Source of the DNA: VRUE01 sp035997045
GTDB lineage: Bacteria; Actinomycetota; Thermoleophilia; Solirubrobacterales; 70-9
Assembly (NCBI GenBank): GCA_035997045.1
Contig: DASYIY010000071.1
Coordinates: forward strand, 10,827 to 74,826
Direction of reading: 5' to 3'
DNA length: 64,000 bases
Below the pieces are notes generated by a model. That model saw only the letters and a list, made by a program, of their open reading frames with translations, had not been told where the DNA came from and made no database searches. The translations under genes were made by a program, and so were the position numbers. Position 1 is the stretch's first letter; every line of letters starts with the position of its first letter. Below are positions 22,698 through 31,850 of this stretch, one piece after another.

Positions 22698-23578
22698 ACC
22701 CGGGCCCTGCCGATCTCTCCGCCCAGTAGGCCGTGTGGCCTGAAGATCAGGATCAGCACCGGGAAGGTGAAGACGATCGCTTCGCGAAACGGCGCCAGCC
22801 CGTCCGGGAGGTAGACCCCCAGCAGGGACGAGAGGGCACCCAGCAAGAGGCCTCCAACCACGGCACCGAACATCCTGCCGAAGCCGCCGATCACCACGGC
22901 AACGAATCCGACCAGAACCGGCGTGAGGCCCATCGTCGGCGAGACCTGGCCGGTCTGCATCACGATCAGCACGCCGACTGCGGCGGCGAGCGCTCCGCTG
23001 ATCGCGAAGGCGATCGCGATCACCCGGTCGGCTCGCACGCCGAGCAGGCGGGCCATGTCGAAGTTCTCCGCCGCCGCTCGCATCGCGAGGCCGGTGCGGG
23101 TGCGGTAGAGCAGCCAGCCGAGACCGCCGAGGACGATCGCCGTCAGCCCGAGCGTGACGAACTCCAGGTTTGGCACCGAGATGCTGCCGATGCTGGTCGA
23201 TTCGCCGATCGCGGCCGGCGTCTCGACCGATTGCGCCCTGGTGCCGACCGTCACCGCTACGACGTTCTGCAGAATCGCCGCGACCGCCAGCGAGGTGACC
23301 AGCTGTGCCGAGAGATCGGCGTTACGTACTGGCCGGAAGGCCACGCGCTCGGCGATCAGCGCGATCGCCACCCCGGCCAGCAGGGCGCACGCCACCGCCG
23401 TCGCGAAGGGCAGTCCGGCGAAGACGAAGAGAGCGTAGGCGGCGAGCATGATGAACTCGCCGTGGGCGAAGTTCATCATCCCCATCACCGTGTAGACGAG
23501 GGTGATGCCGAGGGCGATCAGCGCGTAGAGGCTGCCAAGGGCGAGGCCATCGATCAGGTTCTGACCCAGCTCGGTCAT
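22694..23578 (-). CDS. livH: ABC transporter permease, LivH type
   Basis: 294 residues from ATG 23578 (an in-frame TTG lies three codons earlier). ALITLVYTVMGMMNFAHGEF-like sequence near the N-terminus and VGFVAVVIGGFGRMFGAVVGG near the C-terminus are typical of LivH permeases. About eight membrane helices. It forms the heterodimeric channel with the LivM half of the fusion. Preceded by a 19-bp palindrome between it and the GntR gene. Confidence 0.88.
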   Translation of the reverse strand: MTELGQNLIDGLALGSLYALIALGITLVYTVMGMMNFAHGEFIMLAAYALFVFAGLPFATAVACALLAGVAIALIAERVAFRPVRNADLSAQLVTSLAVAAILQNVVAVTVGTRAQSVETPAAIGESTSIGSISVPNLEFVTLGLTAIVLGGLGWLLYRTRTGLAMRAAAENFDMARLLGVRADRVIAIAFAISGALAAAVGVLIVMQTGQVSPTMGLTPVLVGFVAVVIGGFGRMFGAVVGGLLLGALSSLLGVYLPDGLAPFREAIVFTFPVLILIFRPHGLLGGEIGRARV

Positions 23579-23593
23579 CGCGAGCAATTGATC

Positions 23594-23612
23594 TTTCCAT
23601 AGCGCTTGGAAA
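23594..23612. promoter_or_regulatory. 19-bp palindrome between GntR gene and livH
   Basis: TTTCCA-TAGCGCT-TGGAAA in the 42-bp gap upstream of livH. Size and position suit a GntR-family operator, perhaps controlling the transport genes separately from the regulator. No footprint can be inferred beyond symmetry. Confidence 0.45.
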
Positions 23613-23620
23613 AGCCTGAG

Positions 23621-24421
23621 CTAGCTGAGCTCGAAGGACAGCTGAGCGCTGTCGGCACGGTAGATAAGGCGGGCAAACTCGAGCGGACGCTCGTGCGTCG
23701 ACCCCCGCGCTCGGCCAAACTGGATGAAGCGCCCCATCAGGGCCGGCTCGCCGGCCGTGGCGCCGACCTGGGAAGACCCCCACTCGCCGAAGAAGGTGTG
23801 CTCGACCGAGACGGTGGCGCGGGTGAGGTGGAGCCCGCCGGGCATCGGTAGCTTCGCGCCGGTGGCCAGGGCCCGGGCGGTGGGAAGGAACCAGGGCACG
23901 TGCGCGACCGTGGAGTAGGAGTCGAGGAGGCAGACCGAGGGCTCGTCGACGTCGACTACCGCGGTCACGTGCGCGACCGGGGTGTCTTGCTCCTCGATCG
24001 CCAGGAAGTGCGAAACCGTGGGATCGGGCAAGAGTTCGCGCGCGCTGCGAACGGCGATCGGTCGATCGTCATGACGCTCCAGCCATAGCCTGACCAGCCC
24101 GGCCACCTCGACTTCGCGCCGCGGTGGGGCGACGAAGGCGCCCGATCCCTTGATGCGAAAAATGGCCCCATCGCCGACGAGGAGATCGAGCGCCGGCCGG
24201 ATCACCGCACGTGAGACGCCGAACTCTTCTTCGATCTCGCGCTCGGAGGCAAAGCGAGCGCCGGACTCCCAGCCCCCAGCCTCCAGCATCACCTTTATCG
24301 CCGCCGCGAGCTGGAAGTAGAGCGGTACGTCGCTGTTGCGATCAAGCCCACGGCTGCCGGCGAGGGAGATATCCGAGGACTGTTTGGGCCGGCCCCTTAC
24401 CGGTTGGGTGGGCTTGGCCAT
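23621..24421 (-). CDS. GntR-family regulator with UTRA-like effector domain (HutC type)
   Basis: 266 residues. The N-terminal winged helix, residues about 30-100, contains VPLYFQLAAAIKVMLEAGGW, FASEREIEEEFGVSRAVIRPAL and an end-of-wing segment. The C-terminal ~150 residues form a chorismate-lyase-like UTRA fold with RARLI-type ending (LEFARLIYRAD). It is first in the probable operon with livH-livMG-livF-Rieske gene and likely represses it until the imported ligand binds. The linker is followed by an unusually Glu/Arg-rich segment. Confidence 0.85.
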   Translation of the reverse strand: MAKPTQPVRGRPKQSSDISLAGSRGLDRNSDVPLYFQLAAAIKVMLEAGGWESGARFASEREIEEEFGVSRAVIRPALDLLVGDGAIFRIKGSGAFVAPPRREVEVAGLVRLWLERHDDRPIAVRSARELLPDPTVSHFLAIEEQDTPVAHVTAVVDVDEPSVCLLDSYSTVAHVPWFLPTARALATGAKLPMPGGLHLTRATVSVEHTFFGEWGSSQVGATAGEPALMGRFIQFGRARGSTHERPLEFARLIYRADSAQLSFELS

Positions 24422-24570
24422 TTGAACGCTAAGGATACCTTTTGCATTTGAGGGAGCGCCATATCTGAATTAATCGCCGCCGCTGCAGGCATAAACGCCG
24501 GCCAGGCGGGTACAGCCATCTGAACCGCTCATGACAGTAATAGAGCTACCATGACAACAAAGGCAAGCAG

Positions 24571-25407
24571 ATGGCTCAATTGACGATTCCAAGTGTCGTT
24601 CTCCACGACGACATCGAAATACCCCAGCTGGGGTTCGGGGTCTTCCAGGTCCCCCCCGAGGGCGTTCAGAGCGCCGTCGAGCAGGCGCTGGAGGCCGGCT
24701 ATCGCCACATCGATACGGCTGCTGCTTACCGCAACGAGCCTGGGGTCGGCGCGGCGCTCGTCGCCTCGGGCTTGCCCCGCGAGGACGTCTTCGTCACCAC
24801 AAAGCTCTGGAATACCGAGCAGGGTCACGATTCGACCCTGGCCGCTTTCGAGGCGAGCCTCGAGCGGCTTGGGCTCGACCACGTCGACCTCTACCTGATC
24901 CACTGGCCCGTTCCGAGCGGGAATCGCTTCATCGATACGTGGCGAGCATTCGAGCGCATCTATGAGGAGGAGGCCGCCCGCGCGATCGGTGTCTCCAACT
25001 TCCGCGTCGAGGACCTCGAACGGCTGATGGCGGAGACCGACACCCGGCCGACGGTAAATCAGATCGAGCTGCACCCGCGCTTCCAGCAGGCGAAGCTGCG
25101 CACCTTCCACGCCGCACACAAGATCGCCACCGAGGCCTGGAGTCCGCTGGCTCAGGGCGCCCTGCTCGATGACGCGACGATCGCTGGGATCGCTGAGAAC
25201 TACGGCAAGACCCCGGCTCAGGCGATCCTGCGCTGGCACCTGCAACTGGGCAACGTCGTCATTCCCAAGTCGGTGACGCCGGAACGGATCCGCGAGAACA
25301 TCGAGATCTTCGACTTCGAGCTGAGCGACGAGGAGATGGCCGAATTCGCGAGACTCGACAGCGGTGAGCGCATCGGCCCAGACCCGGAGACGTTCGTCGC
25401 GCCGTAG
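24571..25407 (+). CDS. Aldo/keto reductase
   Basis: 278 residues. The catalytic tetrad is complete: Asp48, Tyr53 (DTAAAYRNE), Lys78 (VTTKLW) and His111 (LIHWPVP). The NADPH-binding end contains VVIPKSVTPERIRENIEIFDFEL. Length and sequence fit the 2,5-diketo-D-gluconate reductase / AKR5-type group with broad carbonyl substrates. Ribosome site AAAGG precedes the ATG. The next frame overlaps its 3' end by 44 bp. Confidence 0.92.
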   Translation: MAQLTIPSVVLHDDIEIPQLGFGVFQVPPEGVQSAVEQALEAGYRHIDTAAAYRNEPGVGAALVASGLPREDVFVTTKLWNTEQGHDSTLAAFEASLERLGLDHVDLYLIHWPVPSGNRFIDTWRAFERIYEEEAARAIGVSNFRVEDLERLMAETDTRPTVNQIELHPRFQQAKLRTFHAAHKIATEAWSPLAQGALLDDATIAGIAENYGKTPAQAILRWHLQLGNVVIPKSVTPERIRENIEIFDFELSDEEMAEFARLDSGERIGPDPETFVAP

Positions 25408-26065
25408 CTCGCTGCTCAACGCGGTCGCCGCGACCGCGTTCCTGATCGGGGGATCGCTGTTCGCCATCGGCGCGGCCCTGGCGCAGTCCGGCGTATCGAC
25501 GACCGCCTGCGCGTCGGTCTACCTGGTCGGCGGCGTCTTCTTCAGCACCGGTGGCTACAGCTCGGTCCTGCAGGTGGTCAACGAGCCCAGTGACCCGGAC
25601 GCCGAGCCGCCTCGCTGGCGCTGGTGGTCACGCGAACCGAGTCGCCTGCAGTGGCTGAGCGCCGTCGTCCTCTTCGCCGGCACCCTGATCTTCGCGATCA
25701 ATCTGGTCGACTCGTTCATTGCCGAACTCAGCCCGACCGCCGAGGATCGCCTGGTCTGGTCGCCGGACCTGGTCGGCTGTTCGCTCTTCCTCATCTCCGG
25801 CCATCTGGCCCTGGTCGAGATCGGCGGCGGCGGCCGCTTCTGGCGCCATCGCGACCTCGGCTGGTGGATCGTCGGCGTCAACCAGATCGGCTCGGTCCTC
25901 TTCATGGTCTCCGCCGTCGCCTCATTCGTGGAGCCCGCGAGCGCCGAAGCGGTCAATATCGGCGTGGCGAACTGGGGTACGCTGACCGGCGCCCTCTGCT
26001 TCGCCGTCGCCGGGCTGATGCAGGAGTTCGAGCACCCGCTCGGCCCGCGCCGGCGCCGCGCTTAA
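25364..26065 (+). CDS. YrhK-like membrane protein
   Basis: 233 residues from GTG 25364, overlapping the reductase. Five to six membrane helices in a polytopic arrangement: LLNAVAATAFLIGGSLFAIG, ASVYLVGGVFFSTGGY, WLSAVVLFAGTLIFAINL and WIVGVNQIGSVLFMVSAVAS. YrhK-domain proteins are uncharacterised. The long overlap makes the start uncertain. Its stop overlaps the convergent ltrA end by four bases. Confidence 0.7.
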   Translation: MSASAQTRRRSSRRSSLLNAVAATAFLIGGSLFAIGAALAQSGVSTTACASVYLVGGVFFSTGGYSSVLQVVNEPSDPDAEPPRWRWWSREPSRLQWLSAVVLFAGTLIFAINLVDSFIAELSPTAEDRLVWSPDLVGCSLFLISGHLALVEIGGGGRFWRHRDLGWWIVGVNQIGSVLFMVSAVASFVEPASAEAVNIGVANWGTLTGALCFAVAGLMQEFEHPLGPRRRRA

Positions 26066-27255
26066 GCCTCGGCGGTCTGGGGGCGGCGCACCTCGTGCCG
26101 ACCCTCGCCGTAGAGGCGCGTCTCGTAGGCGATCATCGCCCAGATCAGCAGGTTGGCGATCGCGATCGGGACCAAGGCGGGTACCTCCGTCGCAACCGGG
26201 ACCAGGGCCAGCAGGACGATTCCGAGCAAGAGGCGCTGCCGGTTGACCGTGTGGACGTGGCGGTAGCGAAAGGCGACGTGGCCGAACAGGTAGACGGCGA
26301 GGCCGCCGAACAGGGCAAAGGCCGGCACGGCGTGCAGGTGATCGCCGGTATGGCCGATCGTCGTCTTCAGGCCGAGGGCGACGAGGACAATCCCGGCCAC
26401 CATCACCAGGTGCATGTAGGAGTAAGAGTCGCGAGCCATCTCGTTCTGCACCTTGCCGACCTCGGCCTCGGCGAGCCGGCGGCCGGCGACGATCGCGACG
26501 ATGTCGAAGTAGATCCACCACATCGCCGCCGTCAGCGCGACGCCGAGGACGGCCGCGGTCCCGATGCTGAGCGTGAGGGAGTGGGAGGCGCCGACGCCGA
26601 TCGCGACGATCGACTCGCCGAGGGCGATGATCACGATCAGCCCGTGGCGCTCGGCGAAATGCCCGGGGACCAGTTTCCAGCCCTCGGAGCCGAAGAAGTA
26701 GGGCCCGGCCATGTCGAGGAAGAGGGCGAGCGCCCAGAGCGCGCCCTGGGCGAGGCCGTCGAAAAGAGACGCCGTGGCCAGCAGGACAACGGCAACCGCC
26801 GTGCTCGCGGCCAGACCCAGGACCGAGTGGCGCAGCGCGTCGTCCTCGGGGCTGGCGAGCATGAACAGGACGATTTGGGCTGAGCGGACCACCCCGTAGA
26901 TCAGTGCGAAGGCCAGCGCCAAGCCGCCGAACGCTTCCGGCACGCAGAGCGAGACCAGCAGCAGCGCCGCCATCGCCCCGAACATGACCAGCCGCACCGC
27001 GCCCTCCTCGGGGTCGATCACGCTGGTCAGCCAGGAGTAGCCGGTCCAGGCCCACCACAGCATTCCCAGTACCAGCAGGCCCTGCGCCATCCCCGACCAG
27101 GTCGGGTGGTGCGACATCAGCGCCGTGCACTGGGTGATCGCCAGCACGAAGACGAGGTCGAAGAAGAGCTCCAGCGGCGTCACCCGCTCGCCTTCGCGCA
27201 GGGTCGTGCCGAGCCGATTCCCTCCTGTTTCGTCGCCGGCGGCCATCGCCGCCAT
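26062..27255 (-). CDS. Low-temperature-requirement A (LtrA) family membrane protein
   Basis: 397 residues, about ten membrane helices. VTPLELFFDLVFVLAITQ near the N-terminus and HFAERHGLIVIIALGESIVAIG in the middle are the LtrA-family signatures. Named from a Listeria mutant; molecular function unknown. It starts 5 bp after the stop of the DHA2 exporter, so they form one transcription unit. Confidence 0.88.
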   Translation of the reverse strand: MAAMAAGDETGGNRLGTTLREGERVTPLELFFDLVFVLAITQCTALMSHHPTWSGMAQGLLVLGMLWWAWTGYSWLTSVIDPEEGAVRLVMFGAMAALLLVSLCVPEAFGGLALAFALIYGVVRSAQIVLFMLASPEDDALRHSVLGLAASTAVAVVLLATASLFDGLAQGALWALALFLDMAGPYFFGSEGWKLVPGHFAERHGLIVIIALGESIVAIGVGASHSLTLSIGTAAVLGVALTAAMWWIYFDIVAIVAGRRLAEAEVGKVQNEMARDSYSYMHLVMVAGIVLVALGLKTTIGHTGDHLHAVPAFALFGGLAVYLFGHVAFRYRHVHTVNRQRLLLGIVLLALVPVATEVPALVPIAIANLLIWAMIAYETRLYGEGRHEVRRPQTAEA

Positions 27256-27259
27256 CTTC

Positions 27260-28831
27260 TCAAGCAGTGACTGCGGGCTTGGTGTCTTCGGCGTTGTAGC
27301 GCTCTAGCAGCGCCTCCTCCTCGTCCCGCTTGGGGAAGAAGAAGAAGACGAGGGCGGCGCCGAGCAGGACGGCGGCGATGCCGGCGCTGTAGGCCCAGGC
27401 GTCACCCTGCAGGAAGGAGACCTTGGCGGCTTCGATGATCTGTTCGCTGTGGCGCGGGTACTGCGAGGCGAGGTCGGCGGCGCTGGAGAAGGACTTGGTC
27501 AGCTCGCCTTCGATGTTCTCGGTGACCTTGGCCGATTCTCCGGAGGAGGCGATCGCGGCGCTGGCGGCCGCTGCGTAACCGGCGGTGAGCAGGGCACCGA
27601 AGATCGACTGCATAATCGCGCCGCCGAGGTCGCGCTGCAGGTCGGCGGTTCCCGAGGCCATGCCGGCGCGGGTGACCGGCACCGAGCCGGTCAGCGAGTG
27701 CGAAGCTGGGGTACCGGCAAAGCCGACGCCGATCCCGATGAAGGCGTAGCCGAGGCCCACCTTCCAGTATTCGATGTTGTCCTTCCAGAGCAGCAGCATC
27801 GTGAGGAAGCCGAGCAGGCAGAAGACGTAGCCGATCAGCAGGGTGAAGCGGGCGCCGCGCGCCTCGACCAGCTTCGCCGAGCGCGGCGCGACGATCACCA
27901 TCAGCACCGCCGCCGGCAGGATCGCCAGGCCGGAGTCGAGGGTCGAGTAGTCGAGCACGTTCTGCAGGAACTGCTGGCCGATGAACATCGCCCCCATCAG
28001 CGAGCCGAAGACAATGATCCCGGCGCAGGCCGCGACCCAGAAGATCCGCCTCGCCGCAACGTCGAGGTCATAGAGCGGCGAGCGCGCCCGCCGCTGGCGG
28101 ATCACGAAGGCCGCGGTCGCGGCGATCGCCACGATGCCGAGCCCGATCGCCAGCGCTCCCTTGCCGGGGACCGGCGCCAGGTTGATCCCCAGCACGAGCG
28201 CTGCGATCAGCAGGATCGAGAGGACGCCGCCGAGGTTGTCGACCGGCTCGGTTGCCTCGTTGACGTGGGCGGGGACGTAGCGCCAGGCCATGAAGAGGGC
28301 GAGGGCCGCCAGCGGCAGAGTGATGAGGAAGACCGAGCCCCAGTCGAACTGCTCGAGCAGGGCCCCGGAGAGCAGTGGCCCGAGCGAGGCGATCGCGCCG
28401 CCGATCGCCGACCAGAGCGCGATCGAGCGGGTCCGCGCCGCGCCCGACCACAGCGCCGTGATCAGGGCCAGGGTGGTGGGGAAGGCCATGCCCGCGGCGA
28501 CGCCGCCGAGCAGCCGGGCGAGGAAGAGGACGCCGTCGGAGGGAGCAAAGCCGGCGAGCAGCGAGGCGGGGATCGAGAGCCCCATGCCGAGCAGCAGCAT
28601 CATCTTGCGCCCGTAGCGGTCGCCGAGCGCGCCCAGGTAGAGGACCGAGGTCGCCAGGCCCAGCGAGTAGCCGACGGCGATCAGATTGAGCGTCGTCTGG
28701 CCGGAGCCGAAGGCCTTGCCGATGTCGGGCAGGGCGACGTTGGCAACGGCCAGGTTGAGGTTGGCGACCGCCGCGACCAGGATCAGCGCCGCGAGGACGA
28801 GACCGGCGCGCTTGGGGCTGCTCGACTCCAT
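27260..28831 (-). CDS. MFS transporter, DHA2 family (second copy)
   Basis: 523 residues, about fourteen helices. LNLAVANVALPDIGKAFG in the first helix, GALGDRYGRKMMLLLG motif A and LGPLLSGALLEQFDWGSVFL motif C. A large extracytoplasmic loop near residues 425-470 (ASSGESAKVTENIEGELTKS) precedes the last helix, a feature of EmrB-type actinobacterial exporters. The acidic tail is cytoplasmic. Co-transcribed with ltrA. Substrate not predictable. Confidence 0.87.
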   Translation of the reverse strand: MESSSPKRAGLVLAALILVAAVANLNLAVANVALPDIGKAFGSGQTTLNLIAVGYSLGLATSVLYLGALGDRYGRKMMLLLGMGLSIPASLLAGFAPSDGVLFLARLLGGVAAGMAFPTTLALITALWSGAARTRSIALWSAIGGAIASLGPLLSGALLEQFDWGSVFLITLPLAALALFMAWRYVPAHVNEATEPVDNLGGVLSILLIAALVLGINLAPVPGKGALAIGLGIVAIAATAAFVIRQRRARSPLYDLDVAARRIFWVAACAGIIVFGSLMGAMFIGQQFLQNVLDYSTLDSGLAILPAAVLMVIVAPRSAKLVEARGARFTLLIGYVFCLLGFLTMLLLWKDNIEYWKVGLGYAFIGIGVGFAGTPASHSLTGSVPVTRAGMASGTADLQRDLGGAIMQSIFGALLTAGYAAAASAAIASSGESAKVTENIEGELTKSFSSAADLASQYPRHSEQIIEAAKVSFLQGDAWAYSAGIAAVLLGAALVFFFFPKRDEEEALLERYNAEDTKPAVTA

Positions 28832-28903
28832 GCAGAGCCCAACCTATCCCAGCATGACCGCGGTCACGCGGCGCGGCGGCGGCGCCTGAGAGGATTCGCC
28901 TCG

Positions 28904-29908
28904 ATGGCGGACGACCGCAAGCGGCCCGAGGCTCCTCGCGCCGAGAAGGTGTTGCCGGGAATCTGGAGGCTGAGGCTGGCGCTACCCTGGCCCGGGGTCC
29001 CACACGGCAACGCCTGGGCGCTCGCCGCCGACGGCGGCATCGTCCTCTTCGATACCGGCATCGGTGGCAAGGGGCGGCTGCGCCAGTTCGACCTCGCCCT
29101 CGCCCAGGCCGGCTTCGACCTCGGCGACGTGAAGCTGCTCGTCTGCACCCACTCCCACACCGATCACTACGGGCTGGCTGCGCCGATCGTCGAGAACGCC
29201 GGCTGCGAGCTCTGGATGCATCCGAAGTGGGAGCACGTGCGCCTGCTCGCCGACGACCCGGCAGCGGCGCTCGAGCAGCGGCTCGAGGTGGCGCGCCAGA
29301 GCGGCGTTCCGGTCGCGGGGCTCGAACGCTACCGCGAGTCCCGCAGCGAGGACGACGACAACGGGATCGAGGCGATCGTCGAGCCCGACCGCGACCTGCT
29401 GCCGGGGGTCGAGGTCGAGACCGACCTTGGTACCTGGCAGGTCCACGAGACCCCGGGGCACGCCCCTTCGCACGTCGTCCTGCACCAGCCCGAGAGCAAA
29501 CTGATGATCTCCGGCGATCACCTGCTCGGCCGCACCGTGCTCTTCTTCGATCACGGCCACAGTCCCGACCCGGTCGGCGAATTTCTCGCCAGCCTCGACG
29601 AGGTCGAGCCGCTTGACGTCAACCTCTGCCTGCCCGGTCACGGGCGGCCCTTCCGCGACCCCGAGGCCAAGATCGCCGAGGCGCGGCGCCAGGTGGGCGA
29701 GCTGCTGGGCAAGACCCGCGACGCGCTGGGCGAGGGAGAGAAGACCGCGTTCGAAATAGTCGCCGAGATCGTCGGCGCCGACAACGTCAACACGCCGGTC
29801 AGCGCCTGGGTTCTTCAGATCGTCCTTTCTTGTCTCGACCATCTTGTGATCGTGGACGAGGTGGTGAAGGTCGAAGGGACTGATCCTCAGAGATGGAGAC
29901 TGGCGTGA
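28904..29908 (+). CDS. MBL-fold metallo-hydrolase (glyoxalase II-like)
   Basis: 334 residues from ATG 28904. The metal site is THSHTDHYG, with His83, His85, Asp87 and His88. Later ligands lie in ETPGHAPSHVV, SGDHLLGR and LPGHGRPF. A C-terminal winged-helix-like extension (AWVLQIVLSCLDHLVIVDEV) is common in the MBL/LACTB2-type group. It would hydrolyse a thioester, lactone or phosphoester, substrate unknown. Its stop lies at the left arm of a 109-bp palindrome. Confidence 0.87.
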   Translation: MADDRKRPEAPRAEKVLPGIWRLRLALPWPGVPHGNAWALAADGGIVLFDTGIGGKGRLRQFDLALAQAGFDLGDVKLLVCTHSHTDHYGLAAPIVENAGCELWMHPKWEHVRLLADDPAAALEQRLEVARQSGVPVAGLERYRESRSEDDDNGIEAIVEPDRDLLPGVEVETDLGTWQVHETPGHAPSHVVLHQPESKLMISGDHLLGRTVLFFDHGHSPDPVGEFLASLDEVEPLDVNLCLPGHGRPFRDPEAKIAEARRQVGELLGKTRDALGEGEKTAFEIVAEIVGADNVNTPVSAWVLQIVLSCLDHLVIVDEVVKVEGTDPQRWRLA

Positions 29909-30017
29909 GGAGGACCGGGTACCCCTCCCGGCTCAACTTTTTCGGTGGAGAGGTGCGGCTGACCGAGATTGGATCGCCGAAAAAGTACAAGCCGCCGGGA
30001 GGGGCACCCGGTCCTCC
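29909..30017. repeat. 109-bp nested palindrome, copy F
   Basis: The outer arms are 24 bp (29909-29932 and 29994-30017) with 23 matches. The inner arms are ACTTTTTCGG (29936-29945) and CCGAAAAAGT (29977-29986). The core 29935-29991 is the inverted relative of the core at 46379-46437: both contain CTTGTACTTTTTCGGC and CTCTCCACCGAAAAAGTT. It separates two same-strand genes. Confidence 0.8.
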
Positions 30018-30034
30018 CTATAGCCTTCGGCGCC

Positions 30035-30481
30035 GTGGCTAGCTTTACTTTCACGCGCGAGATAGCGGCACCGGCCGAGACTGTGTTCGAAGTGCTTACG
30101 GATCACGCTAAGTACTCGGAGCTGACGCCGTTGCGGAAGTCTGTGCTTGAGAGGGAAGGCGAGGACACCCCGAATGGGGTGGGGGCTATTCGGAAGCTGA
30201 CCGCCGTTGGGCCGGCCCTGCGGGAGGAAGTGATCGCCTACGAGGAGCCCAGCCGGTTCTCCTACACGTTGCTCTCGGGGTTGCCGGTGCGGGATCACGT
30301 TGGGACCGTGGAGCTGACTCCGAATGGCAGTGGCACCAGGATGGTCTACGCCGTTAAGACGCAGCCGACCGTGCCCGTTGTCGGCGCCGTCGTTGTCGCC
30401 GCGGTCAAGCAGGGAGTCAAGGGCTTGATCGGCGGAGTCGTCGCCGAGTCCGAGCGTCGCGCGTCCGCAGCGGATGGCTGA
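30035..30481 (+). CDS. SRPBCC (polyketide cyclase/START-like) family protein
   Basis: 148 residues from GTG 30035. FTREIAAPAETVFEVLTDHAKYSEL is the typical first strand-helix, and LREEVIAYEEPSRFSYTLLSG and VRDHVGTVELTPNGSGTRMVY are the following strands of the helix-grip fold. It binds a hydrophobic ligand in a cavity; function unknown. Its end overlaps the next gene by 8 bp. Confidence 0.82.
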   Translation: MASFTFTREIAAPAETVFEVLTDHAKYSELTPLRKSVLEREGEDTPNGVGAIRKLTAVGPALREEVIAYEEPSRFSYTLLSGLPVRDHVGTVELTPNGSGTRMVYAVKTQPTVPVVGAVVVAAVKQGVKGLIGGVVAESERRASAADG

Positions 30482-31850
30482 GGGCGGGCTCAAGGCCCGC
30501 CTCCGGCGCGACGCGAAAGAGCTGCTGCGCCGGATCAATAGGTTCTGGCACGACAAGCGCCACATCGCCGTCGGCCTGATCGTCGCCGGCGTGCTCGTAC
30601 TCGCCGGCGCCGGCGTACTCGCCTACGAGTTGCTCAAGCGCCCCGCCGACGTCCACAACTCGAACGCCGCCTTCGTGCCGCAGAAGCCGCAGAAGCCGGA
30701 GGCCAAGACCGTCAACTGGCCGATGTTCGGGCTCAACCCGGCCCGCACCCGCTACCTGCCCGCGAAGGGGATCAAGCCACCGTTTCGCAAGCTCTGGCGC
30801 TACACCGAGCGCCCGCTGCTCGAGTTCCCGCCGATCTACGTCGGCGGCAAGCTCTACGCGGTCAACAACAACGGCACCGCCTTCGCCCTCGACGCGAAAA
30901 CCGGCAAGGTTCTCTGGGAACGCAGCCTCGGCCGCCTCAACGCCTCCTCGCCGGCTTACTCCAAGCACCGCCTCTACATCGTCAACCTCGTTCCCGGCCA
31001 CATCGTCAAGCTCGACGCGAAAACCGGCAAGGTGGTCTGGAAACACTCACTGCCGGGCCGGGCCGAGTCCTCGCCGGTGGTGATCGGCCGCACCGTCTAC
31101 TTTGGCTGCGAGGACGGCAACCTCTACGCGCTGAGCACGATCAGCGGCAACGTGCGCTGGGCGACCCCCCTCGGCGGCCCGATCAAGTCGGCCCCGGCCT
31201 ACTACCACGGCACCCTCTATGTCGGCGACTACGGTGGCTACATGAACGCGGTCGATGCTAAGACCGGCAAGCTGAAGTGGCAGAGCGGCTCCCTGGGCCA
31301 GGGTTTCGGCACCTCGGGCCAGTTCTACTCGACCCCAGCCGTCGCTTTCGGCCGCGTCTACGCCGGCAACAACGACGACCGCGTCTACAGCTTCGACATC
31401 AAGGACGGCACGCTCGCCTGGAGCTACTCGACCGGTGGCTACGCTTACTCGGGCCCGACCGTCTCCACCACCCGCCACAGCCCGCCCACCGTTTACATCG
31501 GCTCCTTCGACGGCAACGTCTACGCGCTCGACGCCAAGGACGGCAGCGTGCGCTGGAGTCGCTCGGCCGGCGGGCAGGTGGTCGGCTCGCTCTCGGCGAT
31601 CGGCGACATCGTCTACGTCGCCGAGTTCACCCACAACAGCACCAGCGGCTTCATGATGAAGAGCGGCCGCAAGGTCTTCCACTACGGTCGCGGCACCTAC
31701 TCGCCGGTGATTTCAGACGGTCACCAGATCTACCTCAGCGGCTACTCCAGCATCACCGCGCTGCAGCCCTACAAGTTCAAACGCGGCGTGGCCCCGGCGA
31801 TCGTCGCCCCGAAGGGCAAGCCGCACCCGAAGAAGAAGCAAAACAAGTGA
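30474..31850 (+). CDS. Membrane-anchored PQQ-like beta-propeller protein
   Basis: 458 residues. A basic cytoplasmic N-terminus and one membrane helix (VGLIVAGVLVLAGAGVLAYE, about 34-53), then an extracytoplasmic propeller. The repeated unit is a D-A-K-T-G-K-V-x-W pattern (DAKTGKVLWER, DAKTGKVVWKH, DAKTGKLKWQS, DIKDGTLAWSY, DAKDGSVRWSR), as in BamB and quinoprotein-like proteins. No PQQ-dehydrogenase catalytic residues were identified, so a scaffold or binding role is more likely. A basic tail ends beside a convergent palindrome. Confidence 0.82.
   Translation: MAEGGLKARLRRDAKELLRRINRFWHDKRHIAVGLIVAGVLVLAGAGVLAYELLKRPADVHNSNAAFVPQKPQKPEAKTVNWPMFGLNPARTRYLPAKGIKPPFRKLWRYTERPLLEFPPIYVGGKLYAVNNNGTAFALDAKTGKVLWERSLGRLNASSPAYSKHRLYIVNLVPGHIVKLDAKTGKVVWKHSLPGRAESSPVVIGRTVYFGCEDGNLYALSTISGNVRWATPLGGPIKSAPAYYHGTLYVGDYGGYMNAVDAKTGKLKWQSGSLGQGFGTSGQFYSTPAVAFGRVYAGNNDDRVYSFDIKDGTLAWSYSTGGYAYSGPTVSTTRHSPPTVYIGSFDGNVYALDAKDGSVRWSRSAGGQVVGSLSAIGDIVYVAEFTHNSTSGFMMKSGRKVFHYGRGTYSPVISDGHQIYLSGYSSITALQPYKFKRGVAPAIVAPKGKPHPKKKQNK

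Noticed and set aside
24422..24570. Operator or riboswitch between the GntR and aldo/keto reductase genes
   Set aside because: No convincing palindrome or known riboswitch core was seen; only AT-richer promoter-like sequence.
27449..28903. N-terminal extension of the MBL hydrolase frame through the DHA2 exporter gene
   Set aside because: It is antisense to a gene with full MFS motifs; the MBL protein begins at ATG 28904.
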